From Dendrosporobacter quercicolus (GTDB lineage: Bacteria > Bacillota > Negativicutes > DSM-1736 > Dendrosporobacteraceae), in NCBI RefSeq assembly GCF_900104455.1, contig NZ_FNHB01000002.1:1-64000 (forward strand): 64,000 nt of DNA, written 5' to 3'. Position 1 is the first letter of the stretch. The number at the start of each line of letters is the position of its first letter. The notes beneath the pieces are model-generated. The model did no database searches and was not told where the DNA came from. It saw only the letters and a program-made list of their open reading frames with translations. Of the stretch, positions 8,608 to 17,277 are shown piece after piece. The position numbers were made by a program, and so were the translations under genes.

Positions 8608-8661
8608 GTCAACAGCGATTGTTCCGTAGTATAATTGCAAAGAAAGTGATAATCATTATCG
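8606..8661 (+). promoter_or_regulatory. Promoter with Fur-type box
   Basis: -35 TTGTCA (8606-8611), 18-base spacer, -10 TATAAT (8630-8635); expected transcription start near 8642. A 7-1-7 inverted repeat TGATAATCATTATCG (8647-8661) begins about five bases after that start and matches the Fur consensus TGATAATnATTATCA in 14 of 15 positions. A site there would repress when iron is plentiful. The first gene downstream starts at 8806. Confidence 0.75.
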
Positions 8662-8805
8662 CGATTATTTTACATAAGCTTAACAAAACATTAATTCTCT
8701 TCGTATGCTTGTCAGGTATACTAAGAATACAACGTTTCAGATTAAGAACCCCCCCGATGGTGCGATGTGCATAGCCTAAATCGCGAACAAGAAAGGGAGA
8801 TCATT

Positions 8806-9672
8806 ATGCTGCATAAACTAAACGGCGGCTCTAAATTAAAAACCGGGCATTTTGGTAAACCGATCTGTTCGTTGCCACGGACGCAGGCTGGGGGAAGAGG
8901 CGTACGCTTGAACCGGACCAAATTAAAGTTAATGCTGCTTGAACGGAAATTAGCGCGGCGGGAGTCGCAGGTAGCCGCCGCAGTCGAGCGTTGTCTGGCG
9001 GAGCTTAGGGAGCGGATAGATTGGTTTGGCTGCCGCCGTAAGCGCGAGGCTCGCCGGCAATTGCCATCTTTGTTAAAGGCGAATAGCAGTTGTGAAGCTA
9101 TTTTGGCTCAATTGATGGATCAGCAGCAGTTTTTGGCTTTAGAAATTGAGGTTAAGCAGATGATTCAGCAGCAGCTTAACCATTTATACGAAATTAAGTC
9201 AGTAAATGTCGCAGCCGTTCCTGATTATCCGGCTGATAAAGCCGGCTTAAGGCGCCTGGCCGGAGCGTTGGCGGAAAGCCGCCGGACTGTCTGGCTGGCC
9301 AGGGCCACGCTGAAGCTCGGCAATGCGGTCTGGGAAAAGGGGATGGCGCATAGTGGCTTTCCCAAGCCGGTAGGCGATTTACTAGGCAAAATTAATCTAA
9401 CGGCCATTTTTTTGAAAGAGCTGGACTGTCTGCCGCAACAGCGGCGGCTTACTGATCAGCGGCAATTGGCAGACAGGGTGGCCGGTATGATTGACAACGA
9501 TTGCTCGCGGTTGCTTGCCGATCTAAGCATGCGGTCTGCACAAATCTTTTATCAGCTGTTTGACGATGTATTTGCCAGGCCTATTCTCCAGCGGCGAGCA
9601 AGGCTGCTGGAGCGCCTGCAGGCAAATAAATTACCTTACCCCTCTCCTAGTTGTACCAAACAAGCCGGATGA
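8806..9672 (+). CDS. Unrecognised basic helical protein
   Basis: 288 residues, not recognised. ATG 8806 has aaagggag six bases upstream; a longer start at 8767 has none. The N-terminal 30 residues are Gly- and basic-rich (SKLKTGHFGKPICSLPRTQ), followed by strongly charged helices with many Arg and Lys and a stretch rich in Gln. No membrane segment is evident. It is the first gene behind the Fur-type promoter and the first of four same-strand genes that lead to the double P-type ATPase. A terminator overlaps its stop codon, so the following genes may be partly uncoupled. Confidence 0.6.
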   Translation: MLHKLNGGSKLKTGHFGKPICSLPRTQAGGRGVRLNRTKLKLMLLERKLARRESQVAAAVERCLAELRERIDWFGCRRKREARRQLPSLLKANSSCEAILAQLMDQQQFLALEIEVKQMIQQQLNHLYEIKSVNVAAVPDYPADKAGLRRLAGALAESRRTVWLARATLKLGNAVWEKGMAHSGFPKPVGDLLGKINLTAIFLKELDCLPQQRRLTDQRQLADRVAGMIDNDCSRLLADLSMRSAQIFYQLFDDVFARPILQRRARLLERLQANKLPYPSPSCTKQAG

Positions 9673-9698
9673 TCTTGATGATTATCCGGCTTGTTTGT
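9660..9698 (+). terminator. Terminator overlapping a stop codon
   Basis: acaagccggat (9660-9670) pairs with atccggcttgt (9684-9694), followed by ttgttttt. The TGA stop at 9670-9672 lies in the stem. The next gene, 9785, may have its own promoter; TATAAT is at 9732-9737 but without a good -35 box. Confidence 0.8.
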
Positions 9699-9784
9699 TT
9701 TTCGGCAAGTATATTGATGGTTAATTTTGGCTATAATAACGTTGATTTAGATTAGTATAGCAGTCGGAAAGGAAGGATACACTA

Positions 9785-10390
9785 GTGTCTGTAGAAAGCC
9801 AAAGTAAAACAGGCCGGGAGTGCCGGGACATTGAACGAAACAGTGCGAAAAGTTCGCACCGCCGCCAGCAGGCTTTAGCTGCAATGAATGAGGAAACGGT
9901 TACCTCGCTGGACGAGGTTTTTGAGGCCAAGCTTAACGCAGTACGCGCCTATGAACAGCGGCTGGCGAGAGTGGCGGATCCTTATGCCAGGCAAACACTG
10001 CAAAAGATGATTCAGGCCGAACGGCGGCAATTGCTGAATCTGGCGGAACTTATTGATATAGTGGAAGACAGTCCGAATATGGGCGGGTTTACCAAAGCCA
10101 CGCGCCGGATGACCCATCGGCTTAAAACCGGCGACGGAAAAAATGCTCTTTATGGCTTAGGGGCCATTGTACTGGCTGCAATGCTGATTCCCGGCGTTAA
10201 AGATGCGTTGAAACCCCTGGTGGGCAAGGTCATGAGCGGTGTTAACGAATTGTCCGAGCAGGCGCAGGGGTTGATTAGCAGCGTTAAGGAAGATATGGAA
10301 GATATGGTTGCAGAAGCCGAATTTGAAAAGTTGAAGCAGGCAATTGATCATGAAGTGGCTGAAGGGGAGACTCCTCATGAGCCGGTCTAA
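9785..10390 (+). CDS. Helical protein with glycine-rich membrane segment
   Basis: 201 residues, function unknown. Start GTG 9785, with GGAAGG about eight bases upstream. Residues about 30-95 are charged helix (possible helical bundle). About 120-150 is a hydrophobic Gly/Ala/Pro segment (YGLGAIVLAAMLIPGVKDAL), and the last 50 residues are an acidic amphipathic helix. The hydrophobic part resembles that of the convergent gene at 15699 (pattern GL..A...AA...P.V...L). Such short glycine-rich proteins (YtxH/DUF5132-like) are poorly characterised. The gene precedes an 88-residue gene and the double ATPase on the same strand. Confidence 0.6.
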   Translation: MSVESQSKTGRECRDIERNSAKSSHRRQQALAAMNEETVTSLDEVFEAKLNAVRAYEQRLARVADPYARQTLQKMIQAERRQLLNLAELIDIVEDSPNMGGFTKATRRMTHRLKTGDGKNALYGLGAIVLAAMLIPGVKDALKPLVGKVMSGVNELSEQAQGLISSVKEDMEDMVAEAEFEKLKQAIDHEVAEGETPHEPV

Positions 10391-10432
10391 TGACGCAAGC
10401 CAGAATAAGCTAGGTAAGGAGCGGAAAATAAG

Positions 10433-10699
10433 GTGCCAAAAGGTTCAGACGGGGCCGAATTGCAATTGGATCAGCTGGAGGAATTGACTGTTTTGTTGCG
10501 GCGGATATCAAGCGACCTTAGATTTGCCGTTGATTTGACGGTGCGGGTACGCAGCCAGTCACAGCAAAATAAGCCGGCGACAATTTCGTTATGGGAAGAA
10601 TTATTAAGTGGACTCTTCGGCTATATCAAGCAAAAAAGCAAAGAAAGCAAAGACAATCTTTTGTCCGGCATATCCTTAACCCGTATGCGCTTTTTTTAG
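10433..10699 (+). CDS. Small amphipathic protein, 88 aa
   Basis: Not recognised. GTG 10433 follows taaggag. Two predicted helices (LDQLEELTVLLRRISSDLR and ELLSGLFGYIKQKSKESKD) are amphipathic, with no clear membrane span and no Cys or His cluster. It lies 42 bases after the 201-residue gene and 76 before the ATPase, so all three probably act together. A stem-loop with a weak T-run follows (10719-10753). Confidence 0.55.
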   Translation: MPKGSDGAELQLDQLEELTVLLRRISSDLRFAVDLTVRVRSQSQQNKPATISLWEELLSGLFGYIKQKSKESKDNLLSGISLTRMRFF

Positions 10700-10718
10700 C
10701 AGGAAAGCGGTTGGCCTG

Positions 10719-10753
10719 AAGCAGCGAGGAATAAGCAATCTCGCTGCTTTATT
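10719..10753 (+). terminator. Stem-loop before the double ATPase
   Basis: aagcagcgag (10719-10728) pairs with ctcgctgctt (10740-10749), followed by tattt. It lies just ahead of the ATPase ribosome site (GAGGAGG 10762-10768). It may be a terminator or attenuator that lowers ATPase expression relative to upstream genes. Confidence 0.6.
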
Positions 10754-10775
10754 TAGTTACAGAGGAGGCAGTTCA

Positions 10776-13700
10776 TTGTCACAGGCGACGTTGCGAATAA
10801 TACCGGGGCGGTTGCGAATTACCGTAGCCGGGATGAAAAGAAATAAGGAGTTTGCCGTTTATTTAACGAATAAACTGCAACGAACAGCAGGTATAACCAA
10901 TGTTTCAGCAAACCCCCTGAGCGGACGGGCGTTAATTTTTTATACTTGCGGCGTGATTTCAGTGGCGGAAATTCAACAGCAGATTCAGGGCCTTCGACAA
11001 GTGTTTATCCAGGCGGAGGCAGAAAAAAAACGCTTAGCCGGGACGGCGGGGCAAACGGCCTGTACCGGGCTGCAGACCTGGCCGTATCCGCCGGCTGAAC
11101 CGGGCTTCAGGCTGCAGCTGATTCATACGGCGGCAACGGGCGCTATTTTGGGCGGGCTTGTCCTCAAGCGTCTGATCGCCGGCCGGTCGTCAAGAGCTAA
11201 TTCCGAACAAATATTTAATGTTGCGGCAGTCACTACGATCATTGCAGGCTATCCGCTTTTACGCCGGGGCATTGACACTTTAATCCGGGATAAACGGTTA
11301 AGCAATGATTTGCTATTGTCTGCCGCCTCGCTGGTTTTGCTGACCATGCGGGAAAGTGTAACCGGTCTGTCCGTGCTCTGGCTGGTGCAACTGAGCAATT
11401 TGTTTCTCTATTTGATGCGGATGCGCTCCCGGCAGGCGATCACTGATCTGGTAGACTGTAAAGCAGGCAATGACTGCCTGCAGGCCGGCAATGCCCCGAA
11501 CGCGTCAGAAAGGGCGCCTTGCCAGCCGTCTCCGTCCGGCAAGGCTTATTTCAGCAGGCTGGCCCCATGGACGCTGGGAATAGCTGCAGCGGTTTTTCTT
11601 TTCACTCGTGATTACCGGCGCAGCCTGGCAGTGCTATTGGCCGGCTGTCCGACTGCCATCGCTTTATCCGGCAGTACGGCTTACGGAATGGCGGCGGCGC
11701 AGGCGGCCCGTCAGGGAGTAATGCTCAAAGAGCCCGGCAGTCTGGAGGCGGTCGGCCAAATTGACACCATTGTCTTTGAAAACGATAAGCTTTTTACTAC
11801 GCAGCAGCCGGAAATCGCGGATATCGTCAGTTTGTCTGATGAGTTTGAGCCAAAGCAGATCCTGGCATTGGCAGCTGCTGTGGAACAGACGGTGGATCAT
11901 CCGCTGGCCCGGATGGTCTGGCGGGAGGCCGGCCGGCAGGGAATGGCGCCGGCGGCTGCCGACAAACGGGAAGTGCTGGCCCAGGGAGTGAAAGGTCTAG
12001 TCGGAGAAAGCGAGGTAATGGTTGGCAACGGACAATTGATGGACAGTCAGGGGACTGCCATTGATAAGGCTAAAGCCCGGGCGCTGCGTCTGAACCATCT
12101 GGGCTGTCAGGTAATCTACGTTGCCGTCAACCGGCGGATAGCCGGACTGATCGGCGTAAGGGAGGAAGTGCGGCCGGAAAGCCGGCAGGCTGTGGAAGGA
12201 ATTCGGGCGGCGGGAATAACCGATATCAGGGTGCTGACAGACAAGCGGCCGGACAATGCTAACCCCGGTATCAGGGAATTGGGCATAACGGCAAGTGCGA
12301 GCGGCCGGCGGCCGGACGATGCCCGGCGGATCGTTACGCAGTTGCAGCAGTCCGGACAGCGGGTAGGGCTGGTTGCCGCCGGCCGCGGCAGCCTGCCGGC
12401 AATGGCGTCGGCCGACCTTGGCTTTGCCTTGGGCTCGGCTGGAGCGGCGGAAGTTGTCCAGGCTGCCGATCTGGTGATCTGTGGCGACGATTTGCGTAAA
12501 GTGCCGGCAGTGGTGGAGTTAAGCCGTAAAACATCGCAAGTTCTCCGGCAAAATTTAATTTTTTCGACCGGCGGCAGCATTGCAGGAATTGCTTTAGCCG
12601 CAGCCAAACTGCTTTCTCCCTGGTCGGCGGCGCTATTGCTGAATGTTAGCATGCTGGGCGTGGTATTGAACTCAGCCCGGCTGCTTAAGTCAGGACCAGC
12701 AAAACGGCCCGAAATCGGGCTGAATTTGCAACAGTTCGCTCAACTAACCCCGGCAGTCAAAGCTGTGGCCGTCCAGAACAATGTCGTTATGCTGCCGCAG
12801 TTTAGGCCGGCAGGAGCAGGGCTGGCCGAACAGGGCGGGAACTGGCACTGCTTACCGGCGGCGGCGGTTTGCGCCCGGCTGGATAGTTCTCTGCCTTTCG
12901 GTTTAAGTGAGCAGGAGGCCAGGCGGCGTTTAACGCGGCATGGGCTGAATTGCCTGGCTGAGGCGCCCCGCGCTTCATTCTGGCGTCTGTTTGGCGATCA
13001 GTTTAAGGATTTTATGGTCCGGGTGCTGTTAGGCGTAACCGGCTTATCGTTTGTGTTAGGCGAGGTGCAGGACGCCTTGCTGACGGCAGCCATTGTGGTT
13101 GCCAATGCTCTGCTGGGCGCGTATCAGGAAAGCCGGGCCGAGCAATCGCTGGATGCCATGAAGCAGATGGCTGCCCCGCTGGCCAAGGTTGTGCGGGGAG
13201 GACGGGTCCGGTGTGTCAAGGCTGAGTCTTTGGTGCCTGGCGATTTAATTGTATTGGAAGCCGGCGACCGCATTCCGGCGGACGCCCGTATCAGCACCTG
13301 CAATCAGTTTGAAGTTGAGGAGGCTTCCCTGACCGGAGAAACTTTGCCGGCCCCCAAAAATTGTCATCAGTTAGAGCTTCATCATACCGTGCCGGGCGAT
13401 CGTAAAAATATGGTCTTTATGGGGACAACGGTAACCAGAGGGCGGGCCCGGGCGGTCGTAGTAGCTACCGGCATGGGGACGGAACTGGGGAAAATTGCGC
13501 AGCTGCTGCAGGGGCATAAGCCTGAACCGACTCCGCTGCAACGGCGTTTGGAGGAATTGAGCAAAACCATTGCCCTTGCCTGTCTGACAATTGCCGGAAT
13601 TGTTTTCGCCATAGGGGTCCTGAGGGGACAACGCGCACTGCCGATGATCCGGTCGGCGGCGACTATTGCAGTTGCGGCCATTCCGGAAGGGCTATCGGCA

Positions 13701-15539
13701 ATTGTCGTTGTCGCTTTGGCCCTGGGCGTGAGAAGGATGGCAAAAGAAAATATTCTGGTCCGTAATATGGCGTCAATTGAAACGTTGGGCGGTGCAACCG
13801 TTATCTGTTCTGATAAAACCGGAACGCTGACCAAAAATGAAATGACGGTAAGAAAAATTTTTACAGCCGGCCGCAGGTGGAGGGTAAGCGGTGAAGGGTA
13901 TTCGGTCCAGGGCGGCTTTTTCCTTAATGGGAGCAACACGGAACCCGCGGTTGACGGAGCTTTGATGCAAACGCTGCTGGCCGGAGCCTTATGCAACAAT
14001 GCCAAACTGAGGGAAAACTCCCGGGAGCGGCTGCCGGGAACTGACGCCGGTAAAGGCTGGTTTATTGACGGCGACCCGACGGAAGGCGCCTTATTGGTGG
14101 CCGCCGCGAAAGCCGGGCTATGGGAAGATCAGCTGGCTCTCTCTTATATCCGTAAGCAGGAATTGCCTTTTGAATCAGAGCGCCGGATGATGTCCGTGAT
14201 TTGCAGCGGTCACGATAAAGCCGAAACCCTTTATTGTAAAGGAGCGCCGGACAGCATTATGGAGCTATGCACCCATTACCTGGCCGGCGGAAAAGTTCTG
14301 CCGCTGACCGGCGATGTGCGCCGGGAATTGCAGGCCGCCGTGGTACAGATGGCGAATGAAGCCTTGCGCGTTCTTGCCGCAGCCTATCGCAAGCTGGACA
14401 GCGACGAAGCGGAGGAGCCATTGGAAAGGGAGCTGATTTTCTGCGGCTTAGTGGGCATGATTGATCCGCCACGACCTGAGGTTCCACCGGCAATCGCCAG
14501 GTGCAAACAAGCAGGGGTGCAGGTTGTGATGATTACCGGCGACCACCCGAATACCGCCCGGGCGATAGCACGGGAACTGGGGTTATTGGAACAAAACGGG
14601 CGGGTGCTGACCGGCCGGGAGCTTAATCAAATGTCTGACAGGCAATTGACGGAGGCGGTCGAAACAGTCAGGGTCTATGCCCGGACGGCTCCGCAGCATA
14701 AATTGCGGATTATCAGGGCGCTCAAGCAAAAAGGCTTTATCGTTGCCATGACCGGGGACGGAGCCAACGATGCCCCGGCGATTAAGGCGGCCAATATTGG
14801 CATTGCGATGGGCCTGACGGGAGCCGATGTAACCAAGGAGGCGGCCTGCCTGACTTTAGCGGATGATAATTTTGCCACAATTGTAAAGGCGATGCAGGAA
14901 GGGCGGTCGATTTACGCTAATATCCGCAAGGCAATCCGCTATGGGCTGGCTACCAATTTCGGTGAAGTGGTGCTGATGTTTTTTGCGACCTTGCTGGCTT
15001 TGCCGCTGCCGCTTTTGCCCATTCAGCTGCTGTGGATTAATCTGATCGGGGACGGATTGCCGGTTATTGCGCTGGTCAATGATCCTCCGGGCCAAGGCAT
15101 CATGCAGCAGCCGCCGCGCGGGGCCAAAGAAAGTGTATTTTACGGGGGACTGGGGCCTAAAATTATCAGCAGGGGGCTGATTATCGGGGGAAGCGCCTTG
15201 GCGCTGTACGCCTGGAAGCTGTTCACCGGCGCTAGCCTCAGGCTGGCGCGGACGTTCGTGCTCGCTCAGATTGTCATCAGCCAGTTTATCCATATATTTG
15301 ACTGCCGCACAGAAGAGCAGGCGGGCAAAGTCGGTATGTTCAGCAACTGGCCTTTGATTGGGTCGGTCGCTGTATCGATAGCGATGACGGTGGCGGTTAT
15401 TTATCTGCCGCCGCTGCAGAGAATTTTTTGCACTTCCGGTTTGAGCGCCGCCGACTGGCTGCTGGTAGGAGCGGCGTCAGCCGGAACAGCGGCGCTGGAC
15501 GCCGCCGCAGGCCGGGTCATGAGCAAGACAGCTTACTGA
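10776..15539 (+). CDS. Double P-type ATPase, CtpI/CtpH-like
   Basis: 1587 residues, about twice a normal P-type pump; length and plan recall mycobacterial CtpI and CtpH. Residues 1-75 look like an HMA2-type metal domain (PGRLRITVAG) without a CxxC. Residues about 110-660 resemble a P1B heavy-metal ATPase but are dead: the DKTGT Asp region reads ENDK (335-338), the hinge GDGxNDxP reads AAGRGSLP (from 534), and the actuator domain is reduced to a linker of about 50 residues. CPT at 291 replaces CPC. The second half is intact and P2-like: TGE 853-855, PEGL 970-973, D1013 in DKTGT, GDGAND 1327-1332. The TM5/TM6 segments ATNFGEVV and NLIGDG keep counterparts of SERCA N768, E771, N796 and D800 but not T799. 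This suggests a divalent cation pump. Start TTG 10776 behind GAGGAGG. Confidence 0.88.
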   Translation: MSQATLRIIPGRLRITVAGMKRNKEFAVYLTNKLQRTAGITNVSANPLSGRALIFYTCGVISVAEIQQQIQGLRQVFIQAEAEKKRLAGTAGQTACTGLQTWPYPPAEPGFRLQLIHTAATGAILGGLVLKRLIAGRSSRANSEQIFNVAAVTTIIAGYPLLRRGIDTLIRDKRLSNDLLLSAASLVLLTMRESVTGLSVLWLVQLSNLFLYLMRMRSRQAITDLVDCKAGNDCLQAGNAPNASERAPCQPSPSGKAYFSRLAPWTLGIAAAVFLFTRDYRRSLAVLLAGCPTAIALSGSTAYGMAAAQAARQGVMLKEPGSLEAVGQIDTIVFENDKLFTTQQPEIADIVSLSDEFEPKQILALAAAVEQTVDHPLARMVWREAGRQGMAPAAADKREVLAQGVKGLVGESEVMVGNGQLMDSQGTAIDKAKARALRLNHLGCQVIYVAVNRRIAGLIGVREEVRPESRQAVEGIRAAGITDIRVLTDKRPDNANPGIRELGITASASGRRPDDARRIVTQLQQSGQRVGLVAAGRGSLPAMASADLGFALGSAGAAEVVQAADLVICGDDLRKVPAVVELSRKTSQVLRQNLIFSTGGSIAGIALAAAKLLSPWSAALLLNVSMLGVVLNSARLLKSGPAKRPEIGLNLQQFAQLTPAVKAVAVQNNVVMLPQFRPAGAGLAEQGGNWHCLPAAAVCARLDSSLPFGLSEQEARRRLTRHGLNCLAEAPRASFWRLFGDQFKDFMVRVLLGVTGLSFVLGEVQDALLTAAIVVANALLGAYQESRAEQSLDAMKQMAAPLAKVVRGGRVRCVKAESLVPGDLIVLEAGDRIPADARISTCNQFEVEEASLTGETLPAPKNCHQLELHHTVPGDRKNMVFMGTTVTRGRARAVVVATGMGTELGKIAQLLQGHKPEPTPLQRRLEELSKTIALACLTIAGIVFAIGVLRGQRALPMIRSAATIAVAAIPEGLSAIVVVALALGVRRMAKENILVRNMASIETLGGATVICSDKTGTLTKNEMTVRKIFTAGRRWRVSGEGYSVQGGFFLNGSNTEPAVDGALMQTLLAGALCNNAKLRENSRERLPGTDAGKGWFIDGDPTEGALLVAAAKAGLWEDQLALSYIRKQELPFESERRMMSVICSGHDKAETLYCKGAPDSIMELCTHYLAGGKVLPLTGDVRRELQAAVVQMANEALRVLAAAYRKLDSDEAEEPLERELIFCGLVGMIDPPRPEVPPAIARCKQAGVQVVMITGDHPNTARAIARELGLLEQNGRVLTGRELNQMSDRQLTEAVETVRVYARTAPQHKLRIIRALKQKGFIVAMTGDGANDAPAIKAANIGIAMGLTGADVTKEAACLTLADDNFATIVKAMQEGRSIYANIRKAIRYGLATNFGEVVLMFFATLLALPLPLLPIQLLWINLIGDGLPVIALVNDPPGQGIMQQPPRGAKESVFYGGLGPKIISRGLIIGGSALALYAWKLFTGASLRLARTFVLAQIVISQFIHIFDCRTEEQAGKVGMFSNWPLIGSVAVSIAMTVAVIYLPPLQRIFCTSGLSAADWLLVGAASAGTAALDAAAGRVMSKTAY

Positions 15540-15616
15540 GGATTCCGGGCGGTTGATATTTCGCCGGACAAATGGCGCTGAAGGCCTGAGCAGGAAAAGA
15601 CTGATAAACGCAAAAG

Positions 15617-15660
15617 GTCCTCTTGCTAGCTGCGGCGGTTAAGCCGGCCGGCAAGAGGAC
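15617..15660. terminator. Hairpin between convergent genes
   Basis: gtcctcttgc (15617-15626) pairs with gcaagaggac (15651-15660), with a GC-rich inner part. It sits between the ends of the ATPase (+) and the gene at 15699 (-), so it could stop transcripts from both sides. T-runs are weak. Confidence 0.65.
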
Positions 15661-15698
15661 AATAAGGGGACGGATTGCGGCAGGGGGCGGAGCTGGCG

Positions 15699-16181
15699 TT
15701 AATGTTCCGGCAAATCGGTGAATTCCCCTTCCAGCCCATCATTGATTTCCGTAGTCTGCGTGTTGCCCGCAGAATTTTGGTTGCGCAATTCCCTGGCATC
15801 CGCTACGACGGTCTTCAGCCCGTGAGAGGCATTATGAGCCAGCCCCTTGGCTTTATCGGAGGCGGCCAGCACTCCGGCGGTAGCGGCTACAGCCATACGG
15901 CGAGGCTGTTCTTTTAAGTTGTCTTTCAGTTTTTTGTAAGCCAGCTTATGGTCGGTGCTTTTGGCTTCATCGATCAATTCCTGAATTTTTTGGCGGGAGG
16001 CGGCCGAGTGCTGTTTGGCTTCATCGGTCAGCGATAAAATTCCGCTTAAGGTTACAACTGCGGCCCGCCGCAGTCCTTTCCGCACAGCCGGTACAGCCAG
16101 TGCGGCGACCGTACCGCCGGCGATAAGGCCAAGCGGCGAGGTGCGGCTGAGCATACGGGATCCCATTTGTAAAAAACGCAT
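15699..16181 (-). CDS. Glycine-rich membrane protein, DUF5132/YtxH-like
   Basis: 160 residues, function unknown. The N-terminus has a hydrophobic Gly/Ala segment (about 17-35, LGLIAGGTVAALAVPAVRK), then a charged helix, then a second, weaker hydrophobic segment (RRMAVAATAGVLAAS) followed by a similar helix, so there may be an internal repeat. The start ATG 16181 follows GAGGAGGAA on the complement. It is convergent with the double ATPase, and its hydrophobic segment resembles that of the 9785 gene. The resemblance and position suggest it belongs to the same system. DUF5132/YtxH-like is a tentative label. Confidence 0.65.
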   Translation of the reverse strand: MRFLQMGSRMLSRTSPLGLIAGGTVAALAVPAVRKGLRRAAVVTLSGILSLTDEAKQHSAASRQKIQELIDEAKSTDHKLAYKKLKDNLKEQPRRMAVAATAGVLAASDKAKGLAHNASHGLKTVVADARELRNQNSAGNTQTTEINDGLEGEFTDLPEH

Positions 16182-16307
16182 TTCTTATTCCTCCTCATCT
16201 GCGTTACGACTAAATTGTTGGAATGGCGACAAAATGGCTTGTAGTTTAGTAATGCCCTGATCCGGATTATTTATGTTTGCACGGGTATAGTTTTGAGCTG
16301 AAAAACA

Positions 16308-16414
16308 TATTAATGTCTTGGCAAAGTTGTGAATTAGACAGTGTAGATTTTTTTGCAGTGCGAAAAAAATCTACACTGTCTAAGCTGGGCTTTTACTTTG
16401 TCAAGACATTAATA
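16308..16414. repeat. Nested palindrome, 107 bp
   Basis: Inner arms 16334-16354 and 16363-16383 are a perfect 21-bp inverted repeat around the loop gcagtgcg. Outer arms 16308-16327 and 16395-16414 pair over 20 bases with one mismatch. The whole lies between two divergently transcribed genes (15699 and 16449), where promoters rather than terminators are expected. No open frame is inside. Could be a mobile-element remnant, a small RNA or a regulatory cruciform. Confidence 0.85.
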
Positions 16415-16448
16415 GCATGATTTATTAAAGTAAAATGGAGAGGATAAA

Positions 16449-17132
16449 ATGAACGTAGGCTTGGTTGGCTTAGGGCGTATGGGACAGGTTTTAGCCAGAA
16501 AGCTCGCCGGAAGGGGCAAGCTATGCGTGTTTGACCGGGGTTTTGGCCGGGCGCGGCGTCTGGCGGACGAATTGAATATTTCCGCCGCTGACTGTCTGGC
16601 TGATATTGTGGAACAGGATGTGGTTATACTGGCCTTGCCAGAGCAGGAAGTATTGCGCTGCATTCAATATTTCAACCAGCTTAAACAGTCCTTAGTGGTG
16701 ATTAATGTTGCGACAAATGTTTCACAGCAGGCGCTGAATGAGACGGCCGAACTGCCGGTTAGAGGCATTGGGGTAAAGTTTATCGGCCATGCCGGCGAAA
16801 TGGCTTTGGGGCTCGAACCGGTCATTGTTGTTGAGGAAAAGCCGGCGGAATTGGCGGAATTGGCGGCGAATTTATTCCGTCCGGTAGGAACGGTAATGTT
16901 TGGCCGGTCTGATATGGTAAGTGTCATAAATGGCGCGGCAGCAGAAGCGGCCTTAACGGCGGCGGTGCAGATTGAAAAAACGCTCCGCTTTCAGGGCGTA
17001 AGCAATGAAGATATGATAAAAAGCGCCATCAGGCAAGTCGCCGCCGGCATTCTTAAAGCCTATGCGAATAATGATTTAGGACCGTTTGCGCAAAAGGTTG
17101 TTGACTCCTTAAACCTTAAGTGGAATAACTAA
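16449..17132 (+). CDS. NAD(P)-binding oxidoreductase, ProC-like
   Basis: 227 residues with an N-terminal Rossmann fold (GLVGLGRMGQ, residues 4-13) and a helical C-terminal domain. The layout resembles pyrroline-5-carboxylate reductase and related beta-hydroxyacid-type dehydrogenases. It is about 40 residues shorter than ProC, and the ProC dimer signature is not obvious, so the substrate is left open. Start ATG 16449, with ggagagg about six bases upstream. It ends 145 bases before pdxS, on the same strand, but probably as a separate unit. Cytoplasmic. Confidence 0.65.
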   Translation: MNVGLVGLGRMGQVLARKLAGRGKLCVFDRGFGRARRLADELNISAADCLADIVEQDVVILALPEQEVLRCIQYFNQLKQSLVVINVATNVSQQALNETAELPVRGIGVKFIGHAGEMALGLEPVIVVEEKPAELAELAANLFRPVGTVMFGRSDMVSVINGAAAEAALTAAVQIEKTLRFQGVSNEDMIKSAIRQVAAGILKAYANNDLGPFAQKVVDSLNLKWNN

Positions 17133-17277
17133 GCTTACCGGCTGCATCTGTAATGACCTATAGTAAAACTGTATCCATTGAAATTATAAATTCTGGATAT
17201 TTTAAAGGGGCCAAATTTGCTTTATAATACAATATATACTAGCTGGTCGAGTAGAATGATGAGGAGGTAATGAAACA

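Noticed and set aside
13382-14005. 207-residue minus-strand frame inside the double ATPase
   Set aside because: Antisense shadow of the conserved P-domain; no ribosome site and no recognisable product.
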